In this document: positions 1-11,700 of the stretch, piece by piece
Position numbering within the stretch: the first letter of the stretch is position 1
Layout: each line of letters begins with the position of its first letter
Assembly: GCA_016169945.1 (NCBI GenBank)
Contig: JADLSH010000281.1
Location: forward strand, 248,001 to 312,000
Direction of reading: 5' to 3'
DNA length: 64,000 nucleotides
DNA from: Trachythela sp. YZ-2020
Taxonomy: Eukaryota > Cnidaria > Anthozoa > Malacalcyonacea > Clavulariidae
Program-made: the position numbers and the translations under genes
The notes under the pieces: model-generated
Seen by the model: the letters and a program-made list of their open reading frames with translations, nothing else
Databases searched by the model: none
Told to the model about the DNA's origin: nothing

Positions 1-322
1 GAACGTAGCGAGGGTAGCGAGGGTAGCGAGGGTAGCGAGAGTAGCGAAGGTAGCGAAAGTAGCGAGGGTAGCGAGTAGCAAACGTAATGAACGTAGCGAG
101 GGTAGCGAGGGTAGCGAGGGTAGCGAGAGTAGCGAAGGTAGCGAGGGTAGCGAAGGTAGCGACAGCAGCGAAGGTAGCGGGGGTAGCGAAGGTAGCGAAG
201 GTAGCGAGGGTAGCGAACGTAGCGATGGTAGCGAAGGTAGCGAAAGTAGCGAGAGTAGCGAGTAGCAAACGTAATGAACGTAGCGAGGGTAGCGAGGGTA
301 GCGAAGGTAATAATTTAATTAA
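1..322. repeat. 9-bp minisatellite (GTAGCGAGG-type units)
   Basis: A tandem array of a 9-bp unit, GTAGCGAGG with G/A changes at two positions, runs from the window edge to about 310. Because 9 is a multiple of 3, the array stays open as a low-complexity (VAR/VAK) reading frame, which I do not regard as a gene. The array ends in GCGAAGGTAATAATTTAATT. The same 20-base junction recurs at about 1720-1740 beside a remnant of the array, so the LINE sequence between them probably entered or split the array. Confidence 0.9.
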
Positions 323-1325
323 TCTATATTATCAATTAATAATACCAGACAGGTAAAGCTACTTCAAATGTTGTCAACATCCGCTCCATGCCCAGCTGGA
401 GTTCCGCAAGGCTCGGTCATCTCTCCTATGCTATTTAATGTATACATCGATGATTTAGAGGATGAAATCCCTGCAAACCTAACTTCGAAGTATGCCGATG
501 ACTGCACACTCGATCAAGCAGTTGGAGCCGGGGAAATAAGCCATGTCCAACAGGCTCTAGACATTATCCAAAATTGGTCAGTGTCGAACAAAGTGACCAT
601 CAACGTCAAAAAAACAAAGGACATGTGGATATGCTTCACGAAATCAGTATCGGAACCTCCTCCTGTTTATATCGGTGATGAACTAGTTGAAAGAGTGGAC
701 AAATTTAAACTACTTGGAATGGGGTTTCAAAACAACCTCAAATGGAACAATCATATTGAAACTGTTATACAGAAAGCTAACCGTCAAGTATATATCTTAA
801 GAGAATGCAGGAAAGCTAATCTACCTGTGGAAGTAGGTATTACCCTTTATAAATCCAATATTAGATCTATTCTTGAATATGCCTCACCTATCTGGGGTGG
901 CCTTCCAACTTATCTCGTAAATGAAATTGAACGAACCCAGACCCGCTGCCTCCGAGTTCTTGGTTATAACAATGACTGTCTACAAAGCCTCTCTGATCGA
1001 AGAGAAGAACTTCTGAAACGTGAAGCGTGGAAGATTATGAATGATCCTTCCCATCCTTTTCATACAAGACTTTTTAAATCAAATAATCCATACGATTTAC
1101 GAACAATTAATAGTAAAAACACATTATCGCGAACTGAAAGACATAAACGCTCCTTCTTAGCTCGTGCAAGTGCACTCACATAGTTTTTAGTTTGTCTATA
1201 CATACTTAAGATTCTTATCTGTATATAATGTTCTAAGATATTTTTAATGTAATTTGAATCAACCTGTAAATCCATTGTACTTTTATACTTAAGATGGATA
1301 AATAAAGATTATTATTATTATTATT
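323..1325 (+). mobile_element. 5'-truncated LINE insertion with 3' microsatellite tail
   Basis: This holds the C-terminal half of a non-LTR reverse transcriptase, a short 3' UTR, and an ATT trinucleotide tail after AATAAAGATT at about 1300-1325. Absence of the 5' part and a microsatellite 3' end are typical of LINEs that end in simple repeats. It is flanked on both sides by remnants of the 9-bp minisatellite. Confidence 0.8.
341..1183 (+). pseudogene. LINE reverse transcriptase, C-terminal fragment
   Basis: The frame is open from about 341 to the stop at 1183. It contains the RT motif GVPQGSVISPMLFNVYIDD, then YADD (the catalytic palm motif), then the thumb-like region ending in SILEYASPIWGG and the RTQTRCLRVLG segment typical of Jockey/CR1/RTE-like LINEs. 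The fingers domain, motif A and the endonuclease are missing, so this is a dead 5'-truncated copy even though the remaining frame is intact, which suggests a fairly young insertion. The exact clade cannot be assigned by eye. Confidence 0.85.
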
Positions 1326-1379
1326 AACTAACAAAACGTATAGTTAACTATTTACAATAAAGGATTTATATATATAAAT

Positions 1380-1690
1380 ATATTATTTAGCAACATGAGC
1401 AGCAATTTTTCTTTCAAATAGAGACTGGGACCCAATTCCTCTGATTTCTTTAGGGACTGAATTCCATATTTTTGCCCCATCAAACATGAAACTCTTTTTC
1501 ATGCTATTTGTGCGAGGCTGTGGAAAAACGAGTGTTGTTTCATTGTCACGGAGACAGTAATGTGTATTCTCATTCTTGTAGCTAAAAAGGTCTGTTAGGC
1601 TTTTCGGCCCAGATTTATTTAAAATTTTGAACATTAATTTTGCCTTGGCTTTAGTTCTCTGTACTTTTAGTGTCTCCCAACCTAACGAAT
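1380..1690 (-). pseudogene. LINE RT C-terminal tail fragment
   Basis: The minus strand encodes a peptide with SFMFDGAKIWNSVPKEIR, the conserved motif (S-F-x-Y-x-G-A-x-x-W-N-x-L-P) found at the extreme C terminus of many metazoan LINE RT proteins. Only about 90 codons survive. It differs from the plus-strand LINE just upstream and from the minus-strand LINE at 1888-3312, so it is a third element. Confidence 0.75.
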
Positions 1691-1887
1691 TTAATCTATT
1701 TAGCTAGGGTAGCGAAGGCAGCGAAGGTAATAATTTAATTTGAATTTTAATAAAAACTGATATTGTAACCAAGAACTTCGAACGGTTAAATTGCATCAGA
1801 AGTTGCATACAATAATTAAACAAAATTACATGATACTACATTAAAAAGTAGCCTACTACTATAGGTTAATTATATCATATTTACAAG

Positions 1888-3312
1888 TCATTGATTTAAG
1901 ATAAAGAAAGGAAAGAATGGGTTCCTAAAAGGTTCCGTCTTACAAAAATAGTTTTTGTAAAGGCCACTATGTCTTAATTCATAGTTAGTTAAAATTATAT
2001 TAGGTAAACATTCAGAAAGTTTGACATTATCGTGATTATCATTAAAAATCTTATGAGACAATTTTTCACGTCTATCTTTCAAACTAGTAATATCTAATTT
2101 CTTTAAAGCCTCGTTATACGTTAAGAAAGGTAAAATAATTCTCAAAGCCCGCTTCTGTAAAACTTCAATTTCATCGCTCAGGAAAACAGGAATGTTGTAG
2201 TGCCAAACTTGGGCTGCATATTCCAATACTGGTCGAATTATCGTAATATATACTGTTAACATCGTATCTATATCTGCGTCGGCACGCTTTAGTAGTCTTA
2301 GCATATAAAGTCGTTTCCCTGCTTTCTTAAGAATATTATGAATATGTTCATTCCATCGCAGATCATCTTGAATAGTAACTTCCAAAACTCGAGCGGAATT
2401 AACAACTTTAATAGGAGTTCCTCCAATAGTAAGTGGTGGAAAAAAACGCTCGTCCCTCGTAAATTGGATGATTAACTCCTTACACTTCGAAACGTTAAGT
2501 TTCATGTTATTCTGGGTAGTCCATGTTTCCACTTCATCCACCAATTTTTGTAAATTACTTTTACAATCGCTTGCAATACTTTCAGTGCAGGCAGTAGAAT
2601 CATCCACGTATTTCCATTTATCCGTATAGTTTATTAATAGGTCATTTACCATTACTAGAAAAAGGAGAGGGCCTAATACAGTTCCTTGAGGGACACCTCC
2701 ATTGACTGGTCGCCACTCAGTTTACTAGTATCGGAGTAACACCTATATCGGACAATTTCAGGAGCAAAATGTTGTGATCAATGCGATCAAAGGCTTTGGA
2801 AAAATCTAATGGAGAAGATACACAAGAGCTTGGGTTGTTGACTACTTTGGAAGGATAAATTGCTTCGGATCTAATTTATGAGCTACTTCAGACGGGAGAG
2901 ATTTTAAAACAAAACTTTCCATCACTTTTGATATCTGAGCTGTTAAAGATATCGGTCTTAAGTCATCTTCGATAGTTGAGGGAGGTGACACCTTAGGTAT
3001 AGGAACTACAAAGGCGCGCTTTAGCAGGTCGGAAAACACTCCCTGACTCATTGACGTATTATACATATCAGTAATGACCGGAGCGAATTCGAAGGCAAAA
3101 TTCTTAAGAATTTTATTGGGAATCATATCAGGGCCAGGAGACTTGGTGGTCTTTAGATGTTTCAACTCTGAATAAACTTGCCCTGTATGGGCAAGTAAAC
3201 TATCAGAAACTTCAAATTCCTGGACAATAGTATGCCTCGGCAGAGGTTCAAAATGCGACGTTAGTCCCAGAAAATCGTTATATGACCCAGGACTCTTTCG
3301 ATTTGAGGCCAC
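1888..3312 (-). pseudogene. LINE reverse transcriptase, broken copy
   Basis: Read on the minus strand, 3312-2842 encodes the fingers region (KSPGPDMIPNKILKN, then DDLRPISLT). About 2830-2705 encodes motif A (DFSKAFDRIDHN) in a different frame followed by a stop. 2700-1888 encodes GVPQGTVLGPLLF, the palm motif as YVDD, and the C-terminal ILEYA-type region (VLEYAAQVWHY). Order and motifs fit a Jockey/CR1-like RT. At least one frameshift and an in-frame stop between 2842 and 2700 inactivate it. No endonuclease domain is visible upstream. Confidence 0.85.
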
Positions 3313-3459
3313 CCAATGAGTTAACCTCCTTCCACCATCTGGTAGGATTAGAATTTTTCACTTTTCAAATGAATTCATATAATACTTTTTACGAGTCGAT
3401 TTAACATCTGGTTGTACTTTATTACGCCAGTACTTGTAGGATTCGGAGTTCATTGAACA

Positions 3460-3635
3460 CCATTACCAGACTGTATGGTAAGGCAACTATAGTTCAAACA
3501 TGAGCCACCGAACGTTGTTACCAGCTGACATGGTGGCACAACGGTCAAACAGAATAACACAACGAACTATTTAATACCATTACCAGACTGTATGGTAAGG
3601 CAACTGTAGTTCAAACATGAGCCACCGAACGTTGA
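3460..3635. repeat. 58-bp direct repeat pair
   Basis: Two near-identical copies (about 3460-3517 and 3580-3635) begin ACCATTACCAGACTGTATGG and differ at about one base. They are separated by about 60 bp of unrelated sequence. No coding signal is seen. Confidence 0.75.
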
Positions 3636-4126
3636 AACCTTGGTTATTGCATAATCTCATATAAAAATAGGCCCGCTAAGCGTACATGTATCTGCTCACG
3701 GTGACGCCACAGTTGCCCATGAAGGAGTAATATTCAACAATAGGCACTGATTTCGTAATTACGGGCGCCATTTTTCAAAGGGGGCAAACACAATAAAGCA
3801 ACAATAGCATGACTCTAGGGACAAGTATTCCCATTGGGACGAGGTGTATATAGTTACTGCGGCTGGCAGAGTAAAGCCGTAGGTTTAATATGTCCCTGTC
3901 TGTTTTCTTCGTCGTCGTCGTCGTCGTGGCTTTTTGGGGGTGTCACAAACTTGCACTTCCACGGTTACCCAAGTCACCCGCACAAAACGCATGCAAATTC
4001 CTTGTGTGCATCTTAGAATACTTGCGCATTTTGAGGTGCGTACTTGTGTTTTACGATACGATAAATGCAAGTGCAATACGAACGAGAAACGTACAAATCA
4101 TGCCCAATTCGACATACTTCAGTCTA
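3636..4126. other. Intergenic stretch, no gene seen
   Basis: This contains a short (CGT)n run at about 3908-3927 and AT-rich unique-looking sequence. The small reading frames overlapping the trinucleotide run are low complexity and are not supported as genes. Confidence 0.5.
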
Positions 4127-5297
4127 TATGAGGGTATTATATTTCCAACAACAAGCGCATCGCTCTAAAACATCTATACTCTACAATAGTTTGAACGAAC
4201 CGTACATGGGTATTTATTTGTATTTGTGGGAAGCTAAAGAGAAACTAGAAATCAGTGTTGAATATAATTCAGACATAAACGCGCAATAACGAGCTCTATT
4301 TATTAGAGTTCAAGGGTCAGCTGTCACATATTCTTGATAATTATTATACTGTAAACGGGTCAAGTTTTTACAAGAAAACCAAAGAGCTTAGTTCTCTGAC
4401 TCTCTACGCCTTGCAATATTTTAAGACGATCCTATAGCTCCTGATTATTATACTTCGATTTGACTCAAACGCTTGAACAGACACGATATAAGTCAGGGAT
4501 TGATTTACTGGGGGGGGTGCAGGGGGGTGCGCAGGAGGGGTGCCAATTCGCATATCAAATCCAAATTTTGGATTTGACAGGGCATTTATCAAACAAAAAT
4601 ATAATATTGGGCCATTGATGGGCCTTTTTAACCATCTAGGCCATCTTATTTTCCAAAAAATTTCTGTCAAGATAACCCCTTGACCCTGTAGGGGGTCCTC
4701 AGTGGTGATTCACCCTTCCTCGGTCGCCGACCACGCCCTGCTTCATGACCAAAGCCCCCCCTATCAAATTAAGCTGCCCCCCCCTATCAAATTAAGCTGG
4801 ATCCATCGATCCCTGATATAAGTATTCAGCAAGACGGATTCCTGACGACAAGTAATATGAGGGATATTATATTTCCAACAACAAACATTGCGCCTTAAAC
4901 ACTTGAAGATTGTACGGCGCATCACTCTAAAACATCTATACTCTACAGACTACACTAGTTTGAGCGAACGTAGACTGTCCACACGTGGTTATTTGTTTGT
5001 ATTTGTGGGAAACTAAGGAGAAACTAGATATCAGTGTAGAATATCATTGAGACATAAACGCGCAATAACGCGGAGCTCTATTTATTAGAATTCAAGGGTC
5101 AGCTATCACATATTCTTGATAATAATTACACTGTAAACGGGTCAAATTTTTACAAGAATACCGAAGAGCTTAGTTCTCCCTACGTCTTGCAATATTTTAA
5201 GATGATCCTATAGCTCCTAATTATTATATTTCGATTTCACCCAAACGCTTGAACAGACTCGATATAAATATTCAGCGAGACGCATTCCTCACGACAA
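4127..5297. repeat. Segmental tandem duplication, about 430-bp unit, one copy carrying a MITE
   Basis: Copy A (4127-4493 plus 4824-4855) and copy B (about 4858-5297) share the order of landmarks: TATTATATTTCCAACAACAA, a CGCGCAATAACG segment, AATTCAAGGGTCAGCT-type sequence, and CGCTTGAACAGAC. Copy A is split by the hAT-type MITE at 4494-4815. Copy B has the uninterrupted sequence GATATAAATATTCAGC at the matching point, so it is an empty-site control. The copies differ by substitutions and small indels, so the duplication is not recent. Confidence 0.85.
4494..4815. mobile_element. hAT-type MITE with 8-bp TSD (ATATAAGT)
   Basis: This 322-bp element begins CAGGGATTGATTTACTGG and ends GGATCCATCGATCCCTG. 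It is flanked by perfect 8-bp duplications ATATAAGT at 4486-4493 and 4816-4823. Terminal CAGGGAT and an 8-bp target duplication are hallmarks of hAT elements. It is the same family, in opposite orientation, as the element at 41278-41585: shared internal stretches include TCAAATCCAAA and runs of C or G near the ends. No transposase is encoded. Confidence 0.9.
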
Positions 5298-7240
5298 CAG
5301 TGGAATACGCAAGATATTTAATCGAGTAACAAATATTCAAATGAGTAACAAATATCTATTTATATATATAGGATAGTTATGAGTAACAAAATTTAAACTC
5401 TATAGGTTTTAGGACAATATGCTACTTGCTAGTTCTTACCTTGGCTCCTGACTCAAATGTTATTGATATATTCAGCAGGTCAGGTCAAGTTTGCTATGTT
5501 CAAAATAGTATAGAACATAAAGATGCTGTTGATTTGATGCATAGTTTTCATCGTAAAATTCAAACTTTCTCATGTTTATAAACAATGCTCGCTCTTCAGT
5601 AATCAAAATAAGTAAACAAATATGACCACTAAATGTGGAATTGATGCTCGCCCTTCAGTATAAGTCAAAATAAGTAAACAAATATAACCACTAGGCTAAA
5701 TGTGGAATTGGTCACAGTGTTAGCTAGTATTCATGGTAGTCCAGTTGACTTTAGTATTGAAAACCTATGTATATAAACAAGATGCTATTTACAATTACAC
5801 AATGTTTTATTTTTAAATCTATTGTAGTATTTCTTATATACCTTTCTTATATACCTAATACCTTGATGGCTTAATCTTCGACAGTTTGACGGTTTAACTG
5901 TTTAGTTTCTCCTTCAGAAATAGAACAACTACATTTGAAATTGGCCACACATTTTAAAGCATTCGTTCTAGTCGATACTTTCGTATTGAAAACCTTCGTA
6001 TTTCCACGTTTTTATGTGAATTAACGACGTTTTGTCAATATATTTTGACATTTCAAAATATTTGCGCCATGTTTGAATTTAGGAACTAGCCTGCGAACAG
6101 GCAAATTGAATGATGTAATTCCTCGATACTGAATCCCTTGATTCTTATTGGTCCGCTACCTCTGGTCCGCTACCGTACCCAATTAGTGCTTAGGCCAATA
6201 GGAAACAATCTTATTCAAGCTGCTACATTACTGTTGGGTCAGACTGCTCAACTGACAAGCTTCGCAAAGAGCCAAAGATCTTTCTCGAAAAGTAAACATT
6301 GTCATTTCAAGCGGATTGTATATATTAGAACCGTCGGACAACACCAATATGTTTGAAAAAAATGTGTTAAATACGTTGATCTAAGGAAATAAGAATGCAC
6401 CTTCTACTTTTCGCAGTGATTGCGTCAAATTTGCGCAATGTAAGCCTGTACAAAGGCAATTGTGTGTCTTGTCTGCCGTACTTAGGCCATGTCTGCTTTA
6501 AGCATTGACAATGTAGTCGTTTAAATTCTGCATTGCAAACTCCAGTCACATTTTGTACACCTTCAGAGTCTTCTGGTATATTTTGTGGGCAACATAAAGG
6601 TTATCTTTGATGGAATAATATTTATTTTTTAGTCCCACTAGCAGTTTTCTCTAAGCCAGATAGCGCGTCGTAAACAAGTTCCTTAAGTTACGTCACATAG
6701 GCTCGTTCCACTCTTTCCCCGCGCGCGTCCAATATTCGCCCCTTTTACCCCCACGCATCCCTACGCATTCCTACCAATGAATCAATGATCCCTACACATA
6801 CCCGCTAATCCGCTATATATAATTATATATGGCAAAAGCTAAAATACCCTGGCAAAAGCCTCTGCGGAGGAGAGTGGGCTCGTTCCAGACTCTCGGTCGA
6901 TTTGCGTGATTGGCTGATTTGTGGTCACGTGGCTTTAGATAAATGCAATGTATTCCGCCGGGCAACAAGTGAAAAATTGTTGCCCGCCCCGACTGGCTAC
7001 GTACATAAATAAACAAAATGGCGGCACAACTCGCAAGTTTATAAACTACGATTTTCCAAGTTTGTGTTAAAATAAAGAATGTAAAAGAGAAGAAAAATAC
7101 ACAACAGGCAACAGGATATGATACTGAAACCGTTTAAGTAGGTTCTTTTAATTTGAAACTCGTGTACACTACTGTATATACAGTTTTTGTCGTGAAATAC
7201 AATTGTTATATGAATGTTGTTGATTTTTCTTTCGTCGCTA
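5298..7240. other. Intergenic stretch with a direct repeat
   Basis: AT-rich DNA. Two adjacent diverged copies of a roughly 60-bp unit lie at 5585-5643 and 5644-5711 (TGCTCGC[T/C]CTTCAGTA, then AAATAAGTAAACAAATA). The part 6680-7020 is less AT-rich, with GCGCGCG, an E-box CACGTG at about 6930 and AAAATGGCGGC at about 7015. It could be a promoter or a transposon end, and no downstream coding exon could be tied to it. No convincing gene was found. Confidence 0.45.
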
Positions 7241-7242
7241 TA

Positions 7243-7564
7243 CAGGGTGTATCAAAAAAACTGCAAATACCATAATTTGTATGCACGAGATCATACATTA
7301 GAATTTCAATGGCTGTGCAAATAATTACGCTTCTGGGATTTGAAAATACGTTTCCCAGGGGTATCAAAACAAGCACACAAAGTGAATTAAACTTATGAGT
7401 TCGAACTAATTTTAATTCACTTTGTGTGCTTATTTTGATAGTACTGCACGTGGAAACGTATTTTCAAATCCCAGAAGCGTAATTATTTGCACAGCCATTG
7501 AAATTCTAATGTATGATCTCGTGCATACAAATTATGGTATTTGCAGTTTTTTTGATACACCCTG
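7243..7564. mobile_element. Foldback MITE, TA target (CAGGGTGT family)
   Basis: A nearly complete 322-bp palindrome. It begins CAGGGTGTATCAAAAAAACT, ends with the reverse complement, and is flanked by TA on both sides (7241-7242 and 7565-7566). TA targets and CAGGGTG-type ends fit a non-autonomous Tc1/mariner-like element. The two arms are each about 150 bp and match nearly throughout. No transposase frame. Confidence 0.9.
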
Positions 7565-7572
7565 TATAACAA

Positions 7573-7715
7573 AACACTTAACGTCTGTTCCCTCGGGAAA
7601 TAGTTAGTTTTGTTTTCCCTCGAGCCTCAATGTTTCCCTCGACTTCGTCTCGGGAAACATTGAGACTCTCGGGAAAACAAAACAAACTATTTCCCTCGGG
7701 ACCAGACATTAAGTG
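7573..7715. repeat. Foldback (inverted repeat), TTCCCTCG-rich arms
   Basis: The arms CACTTAACGTCTG...TTCCCTCGGGAAATAG and CTATTTCCCTCGGGACCAGA...TAAGTG pair over about 65 bp each around a short centre at about 7640. It lies 8 bp from the previous MITE. A diverged relative of the TTTCCCTCG motif occurs at about 23150-23165. Confidence 0.75.
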
Positions 7716-8297
7716 TATAATATCCTGCGAAAACCGAATTCAAATATTCAATAATTGTTTTATTATTTATTTGTAAATATTTCGGACTCAGGCGAACCTT
7801 TCCTTTGAGAAAGCCATTTGTATTTTCCCGCTTTTGGCATAAGCCGCATATTAGCGTGACATCATAGCGTGTTTACATTGCTTTTCAATATACCACGAAA
7901 TTACGTCAAACGCTCTGCGTCAAACGTGGTATATTTGTTTTCAATATTCCACGATGATGTCATAACTCCAAATTTGGGCAGCTACCGAGCAGGTATGACG
8001 ATTTCACCGACAGCTCTTAGCCAATCAAAACTCTTTAATTATTTGCAATAAATAATAATTGCTAAATAATGACCACTGATCTTGAAAATATATTTTCAGA
8101 TCAGTGTAATGATAGCCTCCTCCGCAGGCATCGACAGGTTGCTCAAGGTCGGATAATGCCAACGTACGTGGGCAACTGGCCAATAAGATTAAAGAACCGC
8201 GACTGGTGTGTAGGGGGCGTGACGCGGGCAAAAAAAAACATCTGGTCAAAACACTGTGTGGCGTGGCAAATACGTATTTAGTAAATACTGACTAAAC
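7716..8297 (+). promoter_or_regulatory. Upstream region of the PNPLA gene
   Basis: The 580 bp before the PNPLA start codon include a 31-bp near-perfect palindrome at 8075-8105 centred on GAAAATATATTTTC, and a GC-richer patch (8110-8250) with GGGGGCGTGACGCG. No TATA box in a convincing position was identified. Calling this the promoter is inference from position only. Confidence 0.35.
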
Positions 8298-8723
8298 ATG
8301 GATGATTTTAAAGAACCGAAAAAGCTTAGCTTAACATTCTCTGGTTGTGGATTTTTGGGAATTTATCATGTTGGAGTAGCGAGTGCTTTAAAGGACAGGG
8401 CGCCTCAACTTCTTGAAAGAATCGAGAACTTTGGGGGAGCGAGTGCCGGTGCTTTAGCCGCCGGTTCGCTTCTCTGTGGTATCAGTCTATCTGAATCGCT
8501 TCAGTTTACGCTACGATTAGCAGAACATGCTAGGAGATTTTCAGTAGGGCCTTTTCATCCCCGATTTCAGCTAACAAAGACGATCAGAAAGGTTTTTAAA
8601 AGAATGATTCCTGACGATGCTTACAAACGTTGCTCGGGAAGGCTTCATATATCGCTTACACGTTGTAGTGACTGGCAGAATGTTGTTGTTTCAGAATTTC
8701 ATTCCAATGACGATCTTGTTGAT
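8298..8723 (+). CDS. PNPLA2: PNPLA2-like exon 1
   Basis: 142 codons from ATG to the donor GTAAGT at 8724, phase 0. It carries the oxyanion loop GCGFLG, the nucleophile motif GGASAGA, the LGPLHP-like segment (here VGPFHPRF) and SGRLHISLTR. Confidence 0.92.
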
Positions 8724-11700
8724 GTAAGTTTATCTGAATGTTATTTTTTAAATTTCTACTTCGTTTTGAACACGATTGAAATTATCCTTTTCACCCTGCT
8801 TTAGCACAGTATCGTAACATATTACATATAGTGATATACTACACAATCAAAATTCAAAACATGTGATACTATCGTGACTTTTATTTATATACAAGTGTCG
8901 TTTGAAAAGTCGATGAACTGATTTATTTGTGCTTGTTCTGCCTTTTCAACCCAGTAAAAAAGAATATAGTTTCATGCAGGTTTTATATAACAATGTCGAT
9001 TTAAACTACGAATTTACGAGTGTTGTCCGTAGCATAAAAATATGAAAGTGGCTAGCTAGTATACTATGTAAATATTAACCCCCATGCATGATTATTATTA
9101 GCTATTTTCATGTCTAAATGCTCTCGTGACTATTATACCCAGTAATTGCTGAATAAAGTTGAACTCTAACTTTTACAGTAACATACAACACGATAAGATA
9201 TGCGCAAAAGTCTGTAAGGGGCAACATCCATACTCAAGTTGCCACAGAAAACGTCAATCCGACGTTTTCTTTCAAACCCACCCACCTACCCCACAAAACG
9301 TCAACCGTGGCAATAATTTTTCATGCCTTTAGCTTGAGCTTTAAAACTTTAAAATTTCCTTATTGATAAAACGAGGAAGTTTTAACTTTGTATAAAAATG
9401 ATTTTTAAATAAAAATTCATAAGTTGGGCAAAGTCAGAGATAGTATTTCCCATAAAACTGCAGCAAAACCGATGCTTGGTTGCTATTCAATGTAAAATTA
9501 AAAGCTGAACTGGAAGAGGTGATTACAGCTTTTTCGTTATTTATAGCGTTATTTTTTTAATATTTCTTTTTTTCACTGAAAGTATAAAACTGCCACGCGA
9601 AACGTCAAAGATTAAAACCCACCCACCCAGAAACGTCGGATTGACGTTTTCTGTGGCAATTTGAGTATGGATGTCGCCCCTAATGCGGGCAAGGGTTGTT
9701 ATAGTGCTTTTGTACACATTATACACTTGTACGTCTACTATTTCTACATTTTTTTTTACCTTTTCAAGTTAAATAAAAATTCATAAATTGGGTTAAAACA
9801 AAGTCGAATAATCTTTTTCAGATAAAACAGCAGCAAAATGCTTGATTTGCCCCTTCAATGTAAAAATTAAAGCTGAACTGGAAGGGTGAGATTTACAGCT
9901 TTTCTTTCGTTATCCCCATAGTTATTTTTTTAATTTTTTTTTTTTTAATCGAAAAGTATAAAACTGCCGCAGAAACGTCACAGATTAAAACCCACCCACC
10001 CAGAAACGTCGGATTGACGTTTTCTGTGGCAATTTGAGTATGGATGTCGCCCCTAATGCGGGCAAGGGTTGTTTATATAGTGCTTTTGTACACATTATAC
10101 ACTTGTACGTCTACTATTTCTACATTTTTTTACCTCTTCAAGTTAAAAGTACTTGTATGTCTTCGGGTTAAATACATAACATAATATTCTTAGATAAAAA
10201 ACAAAATCGGGCTTTTTTTAAAATATTTCCAAATTTAACTTATCGCATATCGGATTTTCTTCAATATGATTTTACTTTTTAATCAGCAAGTATAAACTGC
10301 CACGCAGAAACGTCAAAGATTAAAACGATGACAATATTTTTAAATGGGTGTATATTTTTATGTATTATTGCTATAAAATACTATAGCAGGTTTTAATATT
10401 GTATTTTTATGTGAGATTGTATCTTGTGGAGCTATTAGTCGTAAATTGAAATGTCAGACAAACTCACAAATATTTGGCACAAATATTTCTGGATTAACCC
10501 AAATTTTTATTCATGCCGTTCTCTGATTTCTTCTCTTGAGAGTCATGTGACAAATCCATGACACTGCTGAATCATTTTACAATCAGGAAACTTTATATTA
10601 TGCGATTATATAAGAGAAAGCATTGTGCTAATATTGAGTATTCATTCGTGGGATAAACTGGGGTGTCACCCCTAAAAATTTGAAAAGTTGGGTTTCATAA
10701 ATTGGCTTGCATTCCTTGATTTTGAGAGCAATGAAGACACATAACCGAATGCACTGCACCCTACTTTGTTTATTCTACTCTGTTTACCACCAGACAATTT
10801 TAACTGGTCAAGGGGAAAGTGTTTGGTATCATAGGTTAAACGTTTAAACTCATTAAGCTACAATGCTCCCTAGGAAATTGAAAGTATATATAAAAAAACT
10901 TGTGTATAAGTACCATGAATGTGTCATTACTATAATTATTATTAGTTTCTAATCATAAGACCTCCAAAAAAATGCTTGGTAGTTACTCAGACACCCACAT
11001 GTTTACATGGTGAAGTAGTGTCCTGAAACAAACAACCGCGCTCAGCTGTTTACCTTTTTTTTTTACATATTTAATTAAGAAAATTATGTTCTGTTCTGTT
11101 CGCTAAAGCTTCGCTTAGCTTTCAAATACAGATTTGAGTTTCTGATTTAGAAGATGTCGAATTTTAGTCGAAACAACGCGAAATTTGGGCATTTGTTTAC
11201 ATCGCGGGACCCCCCATAGCACATGCGCAGAATGGACTTTACATGGTCTTTAAGTACTTTTTCTAAAAATGTTCTCACTTTGCATTTGCCAATTTGGTGA
11301 GTTTAATGCAAATGTTTGAGTTGCATAATAATTAGTTCATGTTTATCAAATCAACGATTGTTAAAAGCATAAAAGCTCACAATGTATTTATGTGTTTTGG
11401 ACTATATTACACTAAATTCCAGACGAAGGGCCTTTGCTCGAAATGTCAAAGTTCTTATTGTATTTTCAGGTAGATTGTCTCCAAAGACCCACAGTATTAT
11501 GTATAGACCTACACTACCTACACTGGCACCATGACATGATGTGCTCATTATATTATATATATTTAACTTGTTCCAATTTAACATGAATTTAAAACCTTTC
11601 TGCATGTATAATGTTGTGGTTATACCCAGTGGCGGACACTTCGCTAAATATTGGGGGTGCAAACTTAGGTTGCCAACATATAATCATCTTTTTGTTGCTT

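Noticed and set aside
87..356. 89-codon open frame rich in VAR/VAK repeats
   Set aside because: It is the translation of the 9-bp minisatellite; the unit length being a multiple of 3 explains the openness.
3834..4289. Overlapping short frames on both strands near the (CGT)n run
   Set aside because: Low complexity or overlapping the tandem duplication; no family recognised.
6813..7016. Minus-strand 67-codon frame
   Set aside because: Coincides with a GC-richer, possibly regulatory stretch; the peptide has no recognisable domain.
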